Shown: positions 15,305-23,388 of the stretch, piece after piece
How the letters are laid out: each line of letters begins with the position of its first letter
Numbering within the stretch: position 1 is the stretch's first letter
DNA from: Loigolactobacillus backii
Lineage (GTDB): Bacteria > Bacillota > Bacilli > Lactobacillales > Lactobacillaceae
Direction of reading: 5' to 3'
Assembly (NCBI RefSeq): GCF_003946275.1
Contig: NZ_RHNQ01000028.1
Coordinates: forward strand, 1-32,895
Length of the DNA: 32,895 bases
Position numbers and translations under genes: made by a program
The notes under the pieces: generated by a model
The model's database searches: none
What the model was told of the DNA's origin: nothing
What the model saw: the letters and a program-made list of their open reading frames with translations, nothing else

Positions 15305-16114
15305 TTATAGGGCTAGATAATTTCGTAAGTAGTTAGCAACGCCGTCTTCGTCATTTGTTTCCGCAATCACAGTATTGGCGGCGGCCTTCACCGCTGGTTG
15401 AGCGTTAGCCATAGCGACACCCCAGCCGGCAGATTCTAGCATATCTTGATCATTAAAATCATCACCAAACGCAATGACGTTGTTGGCCGTCATATTGAAA
15501 TGATTAAGTAAGTAATGAATACCAGTAGACTTGCGAGTAGCCTTTTTTACGATTTCTAAGGCCGCATTATCACCGTTCCAGGCACCCCAAGTTTGCGCAA
15601 CAACCATTGGAAACTCTGATTGGATTGTTTGCTGAAGTGCGGGGAAGGTTAGTGCATTAGTAAAAAGAGTGACTGAAATTGGCTCTTGCTTTAAACTCGC
15701 CGAATTGAGCAGTACTTTTGGGTGTAGCATATTTGGCATAAACGGAATGTCCTGAAAAGGTCGATCAGTTAGAATAAACTGCTTTCCCTCAGCTACAATG
15801 GCCTTTAAGGCAAAGCGTTTCTTGAGCTCTAGTAAAGCGAGTACTAGTTTGGTTTGCAAAGTTGCTTGGTACTCTGCGGCCCAGTGGTGATGAGGAATGT
15901 GGATTAAACCACCGTTAAAATTAATCATCGGGGTTGTCAGGTCGAGTTCATCGTAAAAGTTTTCGCTGATATTGTCCGGGCGGCCAGTTGTAATCACAAC
16001 TTTATGACCGGCATGACTAGCTGCCTTAAGTATCCGGGTTGTTTTTTGGCTAAGCTGTCCGTTATTATTAAGCGTTGTGCCGTCAAGGTCTAATGCAATA
16101 AGTTTGGCTGTCAT
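15305..16114 (-). CDS. Cof-type HAD-IIB phosphatase
   Basis: A 269-residue haloacid dehalogenase-superfamily hydrolase of the Cof class, probably acting on sugar phosphates or similar small phosphoesters. Motif I is DLDGT at residues 9-13 (nucleophile Asp9, acid/base Asp11). Motif II is ITTGR at 41-45, motif III a Lys in the 190-196 region, and motif IV GDDFND at 217-222. The large C2-type cap lies between about 85 and 185. The ATG follows AGGAGG at 7 bases. It is a single gene whose stop is one base from the end of the convergent NTF2-like gene. The substrate cannot be predicted for this class. Confidence 0.92.
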   Translation of the reverse strand: MTAKLIALDLDGTTLNNNGQLSQKTTRILKAASHAGHKVVITTGRPDNISENFYDELDLTTPMINFNGGLIHIPHHHWAAEYQATLQTKLVLALLELKKRFALKAIVAEGKQFILTDRPFQDIPFMPNMLHPKVLLNSASLKQEPISVTLFTNALTFPALQQTIQSEFPMVVAQTWGAWNGDNAALEIVKKATRKSTGIHYLLNHFNMTANNVIAFGDDFNDQDMLESAGWGVAMANAQPAVKAAANTVIAETNDEDGVANYLRNYLAL

Positions 16115-16184
16115 TTGAATGCCTCCTGAGTAGTCTTCATTTTACCGAAAAACATTAAAAAAGTTAAGTAACTTGCAAAAGAAA

Positions 16185-16242
16185 TGACCCAGGAAGCGTA
16201 GAAATTAGTTGTCTAATTCTTACGCTTCCTGGGTCACTTTTT
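16185..16242 (-). terminator. Terminator of the Mga-type regulator gene (bidirectional form)
   Basis: A perfect 16-bp stem, TGACCCAGGAAGCGTA with its complement, around a 20-base loop. Leftward it ends in TTTCTTTT, suited to the minus-strand regulator gene that stops at 16319. Rightward it ends in CTTTTT. Confidence 0.85.
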
Positions 16243-16318
16243 AGATTGTCGTGTGAAGTCAATTATTATTATAAAAAGTTTGGTAAAATGCAGAAATCTA
16301 GTTCTTCAAAAGTGATTT

Positions 16319-17878
16319 CTAATTTTCCGAAGAAGTATCATCTTGGCCAGCGGGTTTTGTTTTACTAGCTGAGGTGCTGTTCTTTAAATGTCCGCCTAAG
16401 ATGTGCTTAGCGTAGTAGGTCTGCAATTGCTGGTACAAACCGCCTAAAATATCGCTAGTTTCAACATCAAAGAAGAAGTAGTTACCGCGCTGGGCGTGTT
16501 TTCGATAAAGTGATGCAGAAGTTGTTACAACCACATCATATTGTTCGGCGAATTTTGTGAAGTAAGGTGCTACTTTAAAGTAAGGAATACCGTTTAACAG
16601 GTCGCGATAGTCCTGGTACGTCAGATTACTTTCTTCCATGTAAAGGCCAATTTTCAGCTGGTAATTCTTATCGTAACTAACATAATTACGCATGATGAAT
16701 TGATAGAAAGCGTTAATTAATTGATCCTTAACGGAAGAAAATGCGCGAAAATTCTGCGGTAGATGATTAAAATAATAATCAATATCTAGGTACAATTTGT
16801 TTTTTCCGAAACGAAGAACTGAATCATTAATTGGCACATAAGTAAATGCAGGAAAAGGTCCCCGTAAAATGTATGAACCTAAAGTTGTATTTAATAAATT
16901 ACCTAGAAGGAGTCGATCTTGAGTTAAGTCAACTTCGTCGTTAAAATCATTATGTTGTATCACTTTAAGGCAGTCGGTAACTAGTGACCAAATAATGTTT
17001 TCTGTACGTGAATAAAATCTCAAAGTTCGTTGCAAAAAGTTGCTGTTAGCATCACGGAAAATTGGCGGATAATTCAGTAAGAAGAAAGCAAAATTAAGTT
17101 CACCAGCCAGTCGATTTTCGGGAACATCTAGCATTGGAGCCAAGACATCGATATTATAATTAGGATTTTCGGCCGTTAGTGCTTGGTAGCGAGAATCATT
17201 ATTAACGTAAAAGCCGTGGTGCTCACGAAGTAAAAAGATTGCAACAACAAAGTCAATATCCTCAGTGTCATGTAATTCTTCAAACACATCAATATTTTGA
17301 AAGATAAGGTTGTGGACTTGTTGAACTTCTTCGCGCAGCTCTGGTGGAAAAATGTTAATGGACTGTTCCCGTGCAGTAATACGCATAACTTGATAAAGCA
17401 CCAACCGAGTATAGCGTTCGTCACCGACAATTGCTAAATTTTTATAGCGCATGTGTAGTTTAAAACGTTTTAGAAAATCATTGAATAACTTAAGTTTACG
17501 AAAAACAGTCGATTTACTAACATCATTGTCCTTACAAAAGATTTCAATGGTGGGGTTCTCCGTGGTCAGCATGTACCAAAGCAATTTGAATGGTAGGTTA
17601 GCCTGAATAATTTCAAAACGGTAACGATCTAATGATACAAATAGTTTGCGTGTATCCACGCCACCATGTTCAGTCAAAAATGATTTTTGTTCTGGCAAAT
17701 AGGCTTGTACTTGCTGATTGATGTCTTGCACCATGTTATAAGTCTTCTGATAAGACATCTCGGTACGTTCCGCCAATTCATTGACGGTATAGACTGCCGG
17801 CCGAATTTTATCTAATAATTCATAAAACTGATAGAATGAATAATCAGTCTTTGTCAGCATTAATTGTTCATAGTCCAA
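16319..17878 (-). CDS. Mga/AtxA-type transcriptional regulator
   Basis: A 519-residue regulator resembling Mga of streptococci and AtxA. Two N-terminal helix-turn-helix regions are visible (VNELAERTEMSYQKTYNMVQ, then IEIFCKDNDVSKSTVFRKL), followed by a helical region like a PRD. The C-terminal domain (YQLKIGLYMEESN, then EQYDVVVTTSASLY) looks like the EIIB-like fold of this class. The last 25 residues are a polar Ser/Thr/Lys tail. I choose the TTG at 17878 because AGGAGG lies 7 bases upstream. The longer reading from ATG 17911 runs through that Shine-Dalgarno. Such proteins often respond to sugar-PTS phosphorylation, so a link to the neighbouring fbp gene is conceivable but not shown. The target genes are unknown. 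Confidence 0.85.
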   Translation of the reverse strand: MDYEQLMLTKTDYSFYQFYELLDKIRPAVYTVNELAERTEMSYQKTYNMVQDINQQVQAYLPEQKSFLTEHGGVDTRKLFVSLDRYRFEIIQANLPFKLLWYMLTTENPTIEIFCKDNDVSKSTVFRKLKLFNDFLKRFKLHMRYKNLAIVGDERYTRLVLYQVMRITAREQSINIFPPELREEVQQVHNLIFQNIDVFEELHDTEDIDFVVAIFLLREHHGFYVNNDSRYQALTAENPNYNIDVLAPMLDVPENRLAGELNFAFFLLNYPPIFRDANSNFLQRTLRFYSRTENIIWSLVTDCLKVIQHNDFNDEVDLTQDRLLLGNLLNTTLGSYILRGPFPAFTYVPINDSVLRFGKNKLYLDIDYYFNHLPQNFRAFSSVKDQLINAFYQFIMRNYVSYDKNYQLKIGLYMEESNLTYQDYRDLLNGIPYFKVAPYFTKFAEQYDVVVTTSASLYRKHAQRGNYFFFDVETSDILGGLYQQLQTYYAKHILGGHLKNSTSASKTKPAGQDDTSSEN

Positions 17879-18002
17879 AACTAGACCTCCTGTTGTTGGA
17901 AACATGTTCATTTATTTTTAGTTTATCTTATAGTAATTGTGTAAACAATTAACGAAGACACCTAGAAAGAATACCATAAGTTCCAATAGATAAACAGAAT
18001 AA

Positions 18003-18030
18003 ACAAAATAATAATTAATTCTTATTTTGT
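18003..18030 (-). terminator. Weak AT-rich terminator at the end of fbp
   Basis: ACAAAATAA and TTATTTTGT form a 9-bp stem that includes the fbp stop codon. Read leftward it is followed by TTTATT. The stem is almost all A-T, so its strength is doubtful. Confidence 0.45.
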
Positions 18031-19941
18031 GAGCATTAGTTCCTTTAACAGGCGAACTTGTTTAATGAGCTTTTTTCCAATATCGGTTTGGGCCACCATT
18101 TTACGGTGACTGACTTGATCTACAACTCGTTTAGTGGAAATAATATCGGTTAGATTTGCAATTGCATCTGCTCGTGAAGTGAATGGCTGGTGGGTCACCA
18201 ATTGCATTCCGTAAGAATTATATAGCAGTGTGTAGCCACCAATGCCGGTTGTTTTGTGGTAAGGCTTAGAAAAGCCACCATCAATAACTAGCATTTTTCG
18301 ATCCGCCATAATTGGACTCTGGCCCTTTTTGACAGGTGTGTGACCGTTAATAATGTGGCCAGTGTTTGGATCAAGTCCAAAGGCTTCTAATAGTTGGTCC
18401 ATAAACCAAGTTTCGTGGCGTAATCGATAGTAAGCGTTCGGCGCTTCAAAGTGCGTTTCTTTGTCCGCAATAAAATAGCGCTCAAACGTGGTCATGTCAT
18501 GTTTGCCAAATAGTGGTGATAAAGGTCCAGTCCATAAATACCAAAGGAGATCAGTTGCCTGGTCGTTTGTCGTATGTGGGTGCGCAAAGCTTTCGCGCAA
18601 ATTTTTTTCGAAAACGGTTAGTAGTTCTGGACCTGCGTAATCTTTTCCGTTTAGGCGGAAAGTTTGAAACTTGCCTTTATCGTCCACGGGAATACAGCCG
18701 TGAAAAATCAAATTATCGTTGTAAGTGAGGTACATACTACCTTTTTTTACCAAGAATGCCATGTGCCGGCGTAATTTATCGGACTGCATGAACGCAGTTG
18801 TAAGCTGATCAATTAAATCTTGTTCTTCTGGGGTTAATTGATAGGGTGCTTTAGGATCAATGGTTTGAAAACAGGTATTCTCTAACTGGTAAGTTTTGCC
18901 TTTTAGCTCAATTGTTTGCTTGGCGTAGTCGATTTTATCTAACATCGCGCGGTGGGCCATGTTGAATTCAGGTCGCCGGGCAATGGCCGGGCCTTCTAGC
19001 TTAAATTGAATTACGGCAATTGCTTGGTGAATTTGTGTTATCTGCAATTTTTCGGCGGCCGATAATGGGCGCTCATTGTGCATTAGCTTTGGTTGAAATG
19101 CTGGATTATCTTGGTAATGTTTTTCGGCAAACAACGCTAAGTGGCGTAAATTAATGCCGTAAGCGTCCTCGATAATACTTAAATTATTGTAACGTGCACA
19201 GATTCGCAGTAAATTTGCTAAACAAAGCTGCGAGCCAGAGACGGCACCCAGCCAAAGAATATCATGATTACCCCACTGAATATCTAAGGAATGATGCTGC
19301 ATTAGTCGTTCCATGATCTTGTCCGGGTAAGGCCCACGATCATAAATGTCACCAACAATGTGTAAATGATCAACGACCAATTGTTGAATGCTATGGCAAG
19401 TTGCGATAATAAAGGCGTCGGCCTGACCTAAAGTAATGATATTTTCGGTGATTTTGCTATAGTACTGTAATTTATCAACGCTATCTAAATCGGCGTAGAG
19501 TAGCTCCTCAGTGATGTAAACAAACTCTGGTTTTAATGCCTTTCGAACTTTAGAGCGGGTGTACTTTGTTGAGACAAAGTGGAGTAATGAGATTAGACGT
19601 GTAAAGGTGTCTAGGTACCACTGGCAAAGCTCTTCGTTACTAGCGTAGCGCTTTTTAATGGCCGTTAACCGTTCTTTCGGGTAATAGATCAAAAATGAAA
19701 AGTTGCTAATTTTATTTTTTGTCATTTTTCCAGCAAAAAGGGCCGCAACTTTTTGTTTGACGTTACCAGAGCCACTGCGTAAAACGTGTTGAAATGCATC
19801 GTATTCACCGTGGATATCACTTATAAAGGCCTCAGTACTTTTTGGTAAATTCAAAATTGCCTCGAGGTTAATGAGCTCGGTGGCAAGTGCAGTCTTAGTT
19901 GGGTACTTAGCTTTTAGTAAAGCAAGATCAGTTTCATTCAT
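18022..19941 (-). CDS. fbp: Class III fructose-1,6-bisphosphatase
   Basis: A 639-residue Firmicutes-type fructose-1,6-bisphosphatase, the gluconeogenic enzyme that dephosphorylates fructose 1,6-bisphosphate in the cytoplasm. It is a metallophosphoesterase. SDIHGEYDAF (41-50), GDIYDRGPYP (197-206) and WGNHDILW (223-230) carry the metal-binding Asp/His/Asn residues. NGHTPVKKGQSP and DGGFSKPYHKTTG near the C terminus are also characteristic. The length matches the family. The ATG follows AAGGAG at 10 bases. A promoter whose -10 overlaps a cre-like box lies upstream, consistent with carbon catabolite repression of gluconeogenesis. It is a single gene ahead of the Mga-type regulator on the same strand. 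Confidence 0.95.
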   Translation of the reverse strand: MNETDLALLKAKYPTKTALATELINLEAILNLPKSTEAFISDIHGEYDAFQHVLRSGSGNVKQKVAALFAGKMTKNKISNFSFLIYYPKERLTAIKKRYASNEELCQWYLDTFTRLISLLHFVSTKYTRSKVRKALKPEFVYITEELLYADLDSVDKLQYYSKITENIITLGQADAFIIATCHSIQQLVVDHLHIVGDIYDRGPYPDKIMERLMQHHSLDIQWGNHDILWLGAVSGSQLCLANLLRICARYNNLSIIEDAYGINLRHLALFAEKHYQDNPAFQPKLMHNERPLSAAEKLQITQIHQAIAVIQFKLEGPAIARRPEFNMAHRAMLDKIDYAKQTIELKGKTYQLENTCFQTIDPKAPYQLTPEEQDLIDQLTTAFMQSDKLRRHMAFLVKKGSMYLTYNDNLIFHGCIPVDDKGKFQTFRLNGKDYAGPELLTVFEKNLRESFAHPHTTNDQATDLLWYLWTGPLSPLFGKHDMTTFERYFIADKETHFEAPNAYYRLRHETWFMDQLLEAFGLDPNTGHIINGHTPVKKGQSPIMADRKMLVIDGGFSKPYHKTTGIGGYTLLYNSYGMQLVTHQPFTSRADAIANLTDIISTKRVVDQVSHRKMVAQTDIGKKLIKQVRLLKELMLTK

Positions 19942-19985
19942 AAAGTGAAAACTCCTTAAATTTTTAAATTCATATTTATAAGGCC

Positions 19986-20014
19986 ATTATAGCGCTTTCT
20001 TTTTAGGATACCAA
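19986..20014 (-). promoter_or_regulatory. fbp promoter with overlapping cre-like CcpA site
   Basis: On the minus strand TTGGTA, 17 bases, TATAAT. On the plus strand ATTATAGCGCTTTCT at 19986-20000 matches the cre consensus WTGAAARCGYTWWCW at 13 of 15 positions, including the central CG. It covers the -10 hexamer, so CcpA bound there would block transcription. That would switch fbp off in the presence of preferred sugars. Confidence 0.7.
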
Positions 20015-20103
20015 TTATACGATGATATCCACTCAACGGCTGTTGGTCTTGATAATGGGGTATATACCAATAATAAATGCTGAATTTGTTTTATAAAAAA
20101 TAG

Positions 20104-20132
20104 TTGACAAAGAGTTAGTAGTCTTCTATGCT
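20104..20132 (+). promoter_or_regulatory. Promoter of the trpEG unit
   Basis: TTGACA, 17-base spacer, TATGCT. Transcription should start near 20139, just before the T-box stem I at 20160. Confidence 0.85.
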
Positions 20133-20268
20133 TTGAAACAATAAATAGCATCAAAAACCGATGAGGTGGAGATCAAGATTGTTGTGCACGTAAAGAGAGT
20201 TGCCGGTGCTGAGAATGGCAGTCGAACGCAGACAATTAAATGGACCACCGAGGGCAAACTCGAAAAGA

Positions 20269-20379
20269 GTGGACCAAAAGACGGTTAGATTACGGAGAAT
20301 AGCCTAGTTTGCCGAATTATTCGCGAAGCGGATGATTTGGTGAACGTCGCTATTCGGAGTAATCTGTCTTTTGGGCCAC
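20269..20379 (+). repeat. Hairpin module A in trp T-box copy 1
   Basis: Outer arms GTGGACCAAAAGAC and GTCTTTTGGGCCAC enclose the core GGTTAGATTACGGAGAATAGCC...GGCTATTC-type halves (here GCTATTCGGAGTAATCT). The core also occurs in family 1 elements, notably at 23721-23836 in inverted order, but there the outer arms are GTGTTTGAAAAGGC. So the same core sits on a different stem. The 111-bp module is present in both trp leaders. Confidence 0.85.
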
Positions 20380-20422
20380 GTTTCCATAATCCAGGTAGAG
20401 GCAGTTTCACCGGAATGGAAAC

Positions 20423-20483
20423 GTGAGAAAAAAGCTAACTTCTTCCAGCTAGCCTAGAAGAAGTTGAGCAGCTTTTTTCTCAC
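20423..20483 (+). repeat. Hairpin module B in trp T-box copy 1 (short form)
   Basis: GTGAGAAAAAAGC pairs with GCTTTTTTCTCAC; inside, AACTTCTTC pairs with GAAGAAGTT over a short loop. In the other trp leader the same outer arms carry a different, longer core at 23389-23499. Confidence 0.85.
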
Positions 20484-20622
20484 TCTTATTACAGTTTGAC
20501 GTCAGGCACGCGTCAGTTGCCGGAGGGATGTTTGTCCCTTGCTAAGCGTAGTGACGAGATTAGTTAGTTTATCTTTTTTTGGAATAGACTAATTTCGTGA
20601 CTGAATTAAGGTGGCACCGCGG

Positions 20623-20667
20623 AAAAATCCGTCCTTAACAAGAGATTGTTATGGGCGGATTTTTTTC
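20623..20667 (+). terminator. Terminator of trp T-box copy 1
   Basis: AAATCCGTCC with GGGCGGATTT and an inner TAACAA/TTGTTA stem over GAGA, followed by T7. The flanking CACCGCGG..CGCGGTG can extend the stem. The T-box sequence overlaps the start, as expected for the switch. Confidence 0.92.
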
Positions 20668-20732
20668 GCGGTGTTTTTTTAATGAATCATTAGTTTGAAA
20701 CTAGTTTAATGATTTTTTTAAGAGATTCGACG

Positions 20733-20895
20733 TAAACGTGTTTGAAAAGGCAGATTCCTGCGGTTAGCTACAACAGCCAAATCACCTTTTTCAAAGGTAA
20801 TTCGTCTGTTTAGGCTGCGATTCGGACTTCGGTTCACCTTAGTCCGATCGACATCGTTAGTAATCCTCAGAATCTAACCGCCTTTTCAAACACTA
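20733..20895. repeat. Palindromic element, family 1 (between T-box 1 and trpE)
   Basis: AAACGTGTTTGAAAAGGC at the left is mirrored by GCCTTTTCAAACACT at the right. The left half reads CAGATTCCTGCGGTTAGC and the right half ATCCTCAGAATCTAACC. The interior contains ATTCGGACTTCGG..CTTAGTCCGATCGACAT, shared with the 9019-9358 copy in reverse. It separates the T-box terminator from the leader ORF of trpE. Confidence 0.9.
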
Positions 20896-20916
20896 TCTAA
20901 CTAAGGAGTGAAAACT

Positions 20917-20967
20917 ATGCAGCAATTACCTGGAAAACGATGGCGTTTACAATTGATGGCAACTTAG
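20917..20967 (+). CDS. Short Trp-containing leader ORF upstream of trpE (16 residues)
   Basis: ATG with an AAGGAG Shine-Dalgarno 8 bases upstream opens MQQLPGKRWRLQLMAT and a TAG stop, 26 bases before the trpE start. The first nine codons encode the same residues as the ORF before trpD (23859-23921). The three base differences there are all synonymous third positions (CAG/CAA, CCT/CCC, CGA/CGG). After the Trp codon the two copies diverge, apparently by small indels. I infer that the ORF is translated and that its Trp codon or nascent chain may add to T-box control of trpE. It is not a known family. Confidence 0.6.
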   Translation: MQQLPGKRWRLQLMAT

Positions 20968-20993
20968 AAAAATCAATTGTGAGGCGATTAAAA

Positions 20994-22466
20994 ATGAAAA
21001 AAGAAGATTTAGCAATTTATGCTGATTATCCAGCAGTTCCAGTAACGATGCAGTTTAAAGTATTGCAGTTTAACCCACTTAATTTGGTCAGCCACTTGCG
21101 CCAACAGGGACATACTAGTTATTTACTAACGGGTGCACCAAAGCCGAAGTTAGATGGTTATACCTTTATTGGCTATCAACCTAAAATGAAAATCCATTAC
21201 CGCAACGGGCAATTAACGGTAATCAAAAATGGAAAGACAACAACTAAAAAGACAGCAATTAAACCTTACCTAGAAGAATTATTGAACAGGTTTAGAACGC
21301 CTAAATTACCAGATTCACCACCTTTTCAAGGGGGACTGGTAGGTTACTTTGCCTACGATTATGGTCAGTACGCTAACCCAACGTTATCGTCCAGTGTCAG
21401 TGATCCTTATCAATTGGATGATGTTGATCTGTTATTGGCCGATCAAGTTATTGCTTATAATCAACGGACTAAAATTGTGACGTTAAGCCAGATTGTACCA
21501 ACAAATGAATTAAATAATCGATTTGAACAGGTACAGGTGCAACTTGGTAAATTAAAACGAACTATTCTACAATTACAACAGAGTTTTGTCCCGGTAACTT
21601 TACAACTAAAATCAGCCTTACAACTGCAGTTTAATTTGCCAACCTTTACGAATTTAGTTGAACAAACCAAACAACATATTGTCGCGGGAGATATTTTTCA
21701 GTTAATTCTATCTAATCCACAGCACGCGGATATGGCCGGTAGTTTATTTGCCGCAGCACCAACCTTATTTCACCAAAGCCCATCGCCGTATCAATTCTAT
21801 TTTCAGGATGGTGATTTTGAAGCATTAGGGGCCTCACCAGAAACTTTAATTAGTCGACAGGGAACACAATTAGTGACCTATCCGTTGGCTGGCACTCGAC
21901 GTCGCGGTAAAACGGAGGCCGAAGATCGACGCCTGGCTGCAGAGCTGCAACATAGTGAAAAGGAATTATCTGAGCACAATATGTTAATCGATTTAGGCCG
22001 AAACGATTTAGGCCGGGTTAGTCGTTTTGGTAGTGTTAAGGTTACTAGCTGTCGCCAATTATTACGGTTTAGCCAAGTGATGCACCTTGGTTCAACAATT
22101 GAAAGCGAGGTCAGATCAGATCAATCTAGCATTGATATTCTCGATGCCTTGATGCCAGCAGGGACCTTATCCGGAGCGCCTAAAGTTCGTGCCATGCAGT
22201 TGATCAATGAACTGGAACAAAATAAGCGTGGCTTGTACGGTGGTTGTCTTGGTTATTTGGATTTTGATGGTGACTTGGACTTATGTATTGGCATTCGTTT
22301 GGCTTATCGAAAAGGAACTAATCTAGTGGTCCATTCCGGTGCTGGTATTGTGGCGGACAGCATTGCCAAATACGAATATCAAGAATTTAACAATAAGGCA
22401 CGGTCAGTTGTGACGGCTTTGCAACAAGTCGCAAAACAGGAGGTGCACTATGCTGTTAATAATTGA
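20994..22466 (+). CDS. trpE: Anthranilate synthase component I
   Basis: A 490-residue chorismate-binding enzyme. With TrpG it makes anthranilate from chorismate and glutamine, the first step of tryptophan synthesis. The C-terminal half carries the signature (LGASPETL; YPLAGTRRRGKTEAED; SEHNMLIDLGRNDLGRV; MPAGTLSGAPKVRAM; GCLGYLDFDGDLD). The feedback motif LLES of typical TrpE reads LLTG at residues 44-47, so tryptophan inhibition may be altered. The ATG at 20994 has GAGG 9 bases upstream. An in-frame ATG at 20940 would add 18 residues but lies inside the leader ORF and lacks a good ribosome binding site. trpG overlaps its 3' end by 17 bases. Confidence 0.95.
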   Translation: MKKEDLAIYADYPAVPVTMQFKVLQFNPLNLVSHLRQQGHTSYLLTGAPKPKLDGYTFIGYQPKMKIHYRNGQLTVIKNGKTTTKKTAIKPYLEELLNRFRTPKLPDSPPFQGGLVGYFAYDYGQYANPTLSSSVSDPYQLDDVDLLLADQVIAYNQRTKIVTLSQIVPTNELNNRFEQVQVQLGKLKRTILQLQQSFVPVTLQLKSALQLQFNLPTFTNLVEQTKQHIVAGDIFQLILSNPQHADMAGSLFAAAPTLFHQSPSPYQFYFQDGDFEALGASPETLISRQGTQLVTYPLAGTRRRGKTEAEDRRLAAELQHSEKELSEHNMLIDLGRNDLGRVSRFGSVKVTSCRQLLRFSQVMHLGSTIESEVRSDQSSIDILDALMPAGTLSGAPKVRAMQLINELEQNKRGLYGGCLGYLDFDGDLDLCIGIRLAYRKGTNLVVHSGAGIVADSIAKYEYQEFNNKARSVVTALQQVAKQEVHYAVNN

Positions 22467-23034
22467 TAATTACGATAGTTTTACTTATAATTTGTACCAA
22501 CTTGTTGGTCAAATGACCCAAGAAGAAGTTCGTGTGGTAAAAAATGATCAACTGACGACAACACAGATTGCGGACCTGAACCCAAGCGGTATTATTCTTT
22601 CTCCAGGGCCTGGCCGACCAGAGGATGCTGGAGTGACCTTGGCAGTTGTTGAAAAGTTTGCTGGTAAAATACCATTATTTGGTGTTTGCCTCGGACACCA
22701 AGCCATTTGTGTCGCGTATGGTGGGCAGGTCGTCGCCGCGGCACAATTGATGCACGGTAAGCCATCAGAAATTATGGTACAACAAGCAAGTACGTTGTTT
22801 AATGCTTGTCCTACTAAATTTCAGGCTGCGCGCTATCATTCGTTAATTGCGGCGCAGGCAAATTTTCCAACTAACTTACAGATTACGGCAAAAACGGCCA
22901 AGGGTGAGATTATGGCCTTAGCCGATGAAGAACACCAAGTTTATGGTGTTCAGTTCCATCCCGAATCAATCATGACTGATGAAACGGTGGGTCGCCAAAT
23001 TGTGAGAAACTTTTTGGCTGTTTGTGAAAGTTGA
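22450..23034 (+). CDS. trpG: Anthranilate synthase component II (glutamine amidotransferase)
   Basis: A 194-residue class I glutamine amidotransferase that supplies ammonia to TrpE. The triad is visible: Cys80 in FGVCLGHQAI, and His170 and Glu172 in QFHPES. MLLIIDNYDSFTYNL and SPGPGRPEDAG are the usual N-terminal segments. It overlaps trpE by 17 bases, and AGGAGG lies 6 bases upstream of its ATG inside trpE, so the two are probably translationally coupled. It could also serve para-aminobenzoate synthesis, as TrpG does in some Firmicutes, but the context favours tryptophan. No clear terminator follows; the second trp promoter starts 34 bp later. Confidence 0.95.
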   Translation: MLLIIDNYDSFTYNLYQLVGQMTQEEVRVVKNDQLTTTQIADLNPSGIILSPGPGRPEDAGVTLAVVEKFAGKIPLFGVCLGHQAICVAYGGQVVAAAQLMHGKPSEIMVQQASTLFNACPTKFQAARYHSLIAAQANFPTNLQITAKTAKGEIMALADEEHQVYGVQFHPESIMTDETVGRQIVRNFLAVCES

Positions 23035-23067
23035 AAGATTAATATTAAATTAGTTTTTAAAAATATA

Positions 23068-23096
23068 TTGACAAATTACACAGTTAGTTTTAATGT
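23068..23096 (+). promoter_or_regulatory. Promoter of the trpDCFBA unit
   Basis: TTGACA, 17-base spacer, TAATGT, placed ahead of the second T-box exactly as in copy 1. The flanking promoter sequence differs from copy 1 although the leaders are near-identical. Confidence 0.85.
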
Positions 23097-23234
23097 TAGT
23101 GTCAATCAAATATCGTTCAAAAACCGATGAGGTGGAGATCAAGATTGTTGTGCACGTAAAGAGAGTTGCCGGTGCTGAGAATGGCAGTCGAACGCAGACA
23201 ATTAAATGGACCACCGAGGGCAAACTCGAAAAGA

Positions 23235-23345
23235 GTGGACCAAAAGACGGTTAGATTACGGAGAATAGCCTTGTTTGCTGAATTATTCGCGAAGCGGATG
23301 ATTTGGTGAACGTCGCTATTCGGAGTAATCTGTCTTTTGGGCCAC
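23235..23345 (+). repeat. Hairpin module A in trp T-box copy 2
   Basis: The same GTGGACCAAAAGAC arms and 111-bp length as in copy 1, with two base changes in the core (CCTTGTTTGCTG against CCTAGTTTGCCG). Confidence 0.85.
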
Positions 23346-23388
23346 GTTTCCACAATCTAGGTAGAAGCAGTTTCACCGGAATGGAAAC

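Larger units (their letters stand above)
20155..20672 (+). promoter_or_regulatory. Tryptophan T-box leader of trpEG (copy 1)
   Basis: Stem I begins GAGGTGGAGATCAAGATTGT. It has the AGAGAGTTGCC / GGTGCTGAGAATGGCA distal motifs and the specifier side ACAATTAAATGGACCACC. The specifier is TGG at 20241-20243, so the leader senses uncharged tRNA-Trp. The T-box AAGGTGGCACCGCGG is at 20608-20622, directly before a terminator. Between stem I and the T-box lie two large hairpin modules (20269-20379 and 20423-20483). They make the leader several hundred bases longer than usual. A near-identical copy precedes trpD. Confidence 0.95.

Noticed and set aside
17878-17911. ATG start of the Mga-type gene at 17911
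   Set aside because: It would translate through the AGGAGG that is ideally placed for the TTG at 17878.
2638-20672. tRNA or rRNA genes
   Set aside because: I found no cloverleaf or rRNA-like segments while reading. tRNA-related signals here are T-box sensors, not tRNA genes.
20940-20993. Upstream start for trpE adding 18 residues
   Set aside because: The ATG lies inside the leader ORF and has only GGAAA as a weak Shine-Dalgarno. The ATG at 20994 has GAGG at good spacing and fits the family's length.
23117-23353. Minus-strand 78-codon ORF in the trp leader
   Set aside because: It is the antisense of the T-box stem I and hairpin module; the frame is incidental.
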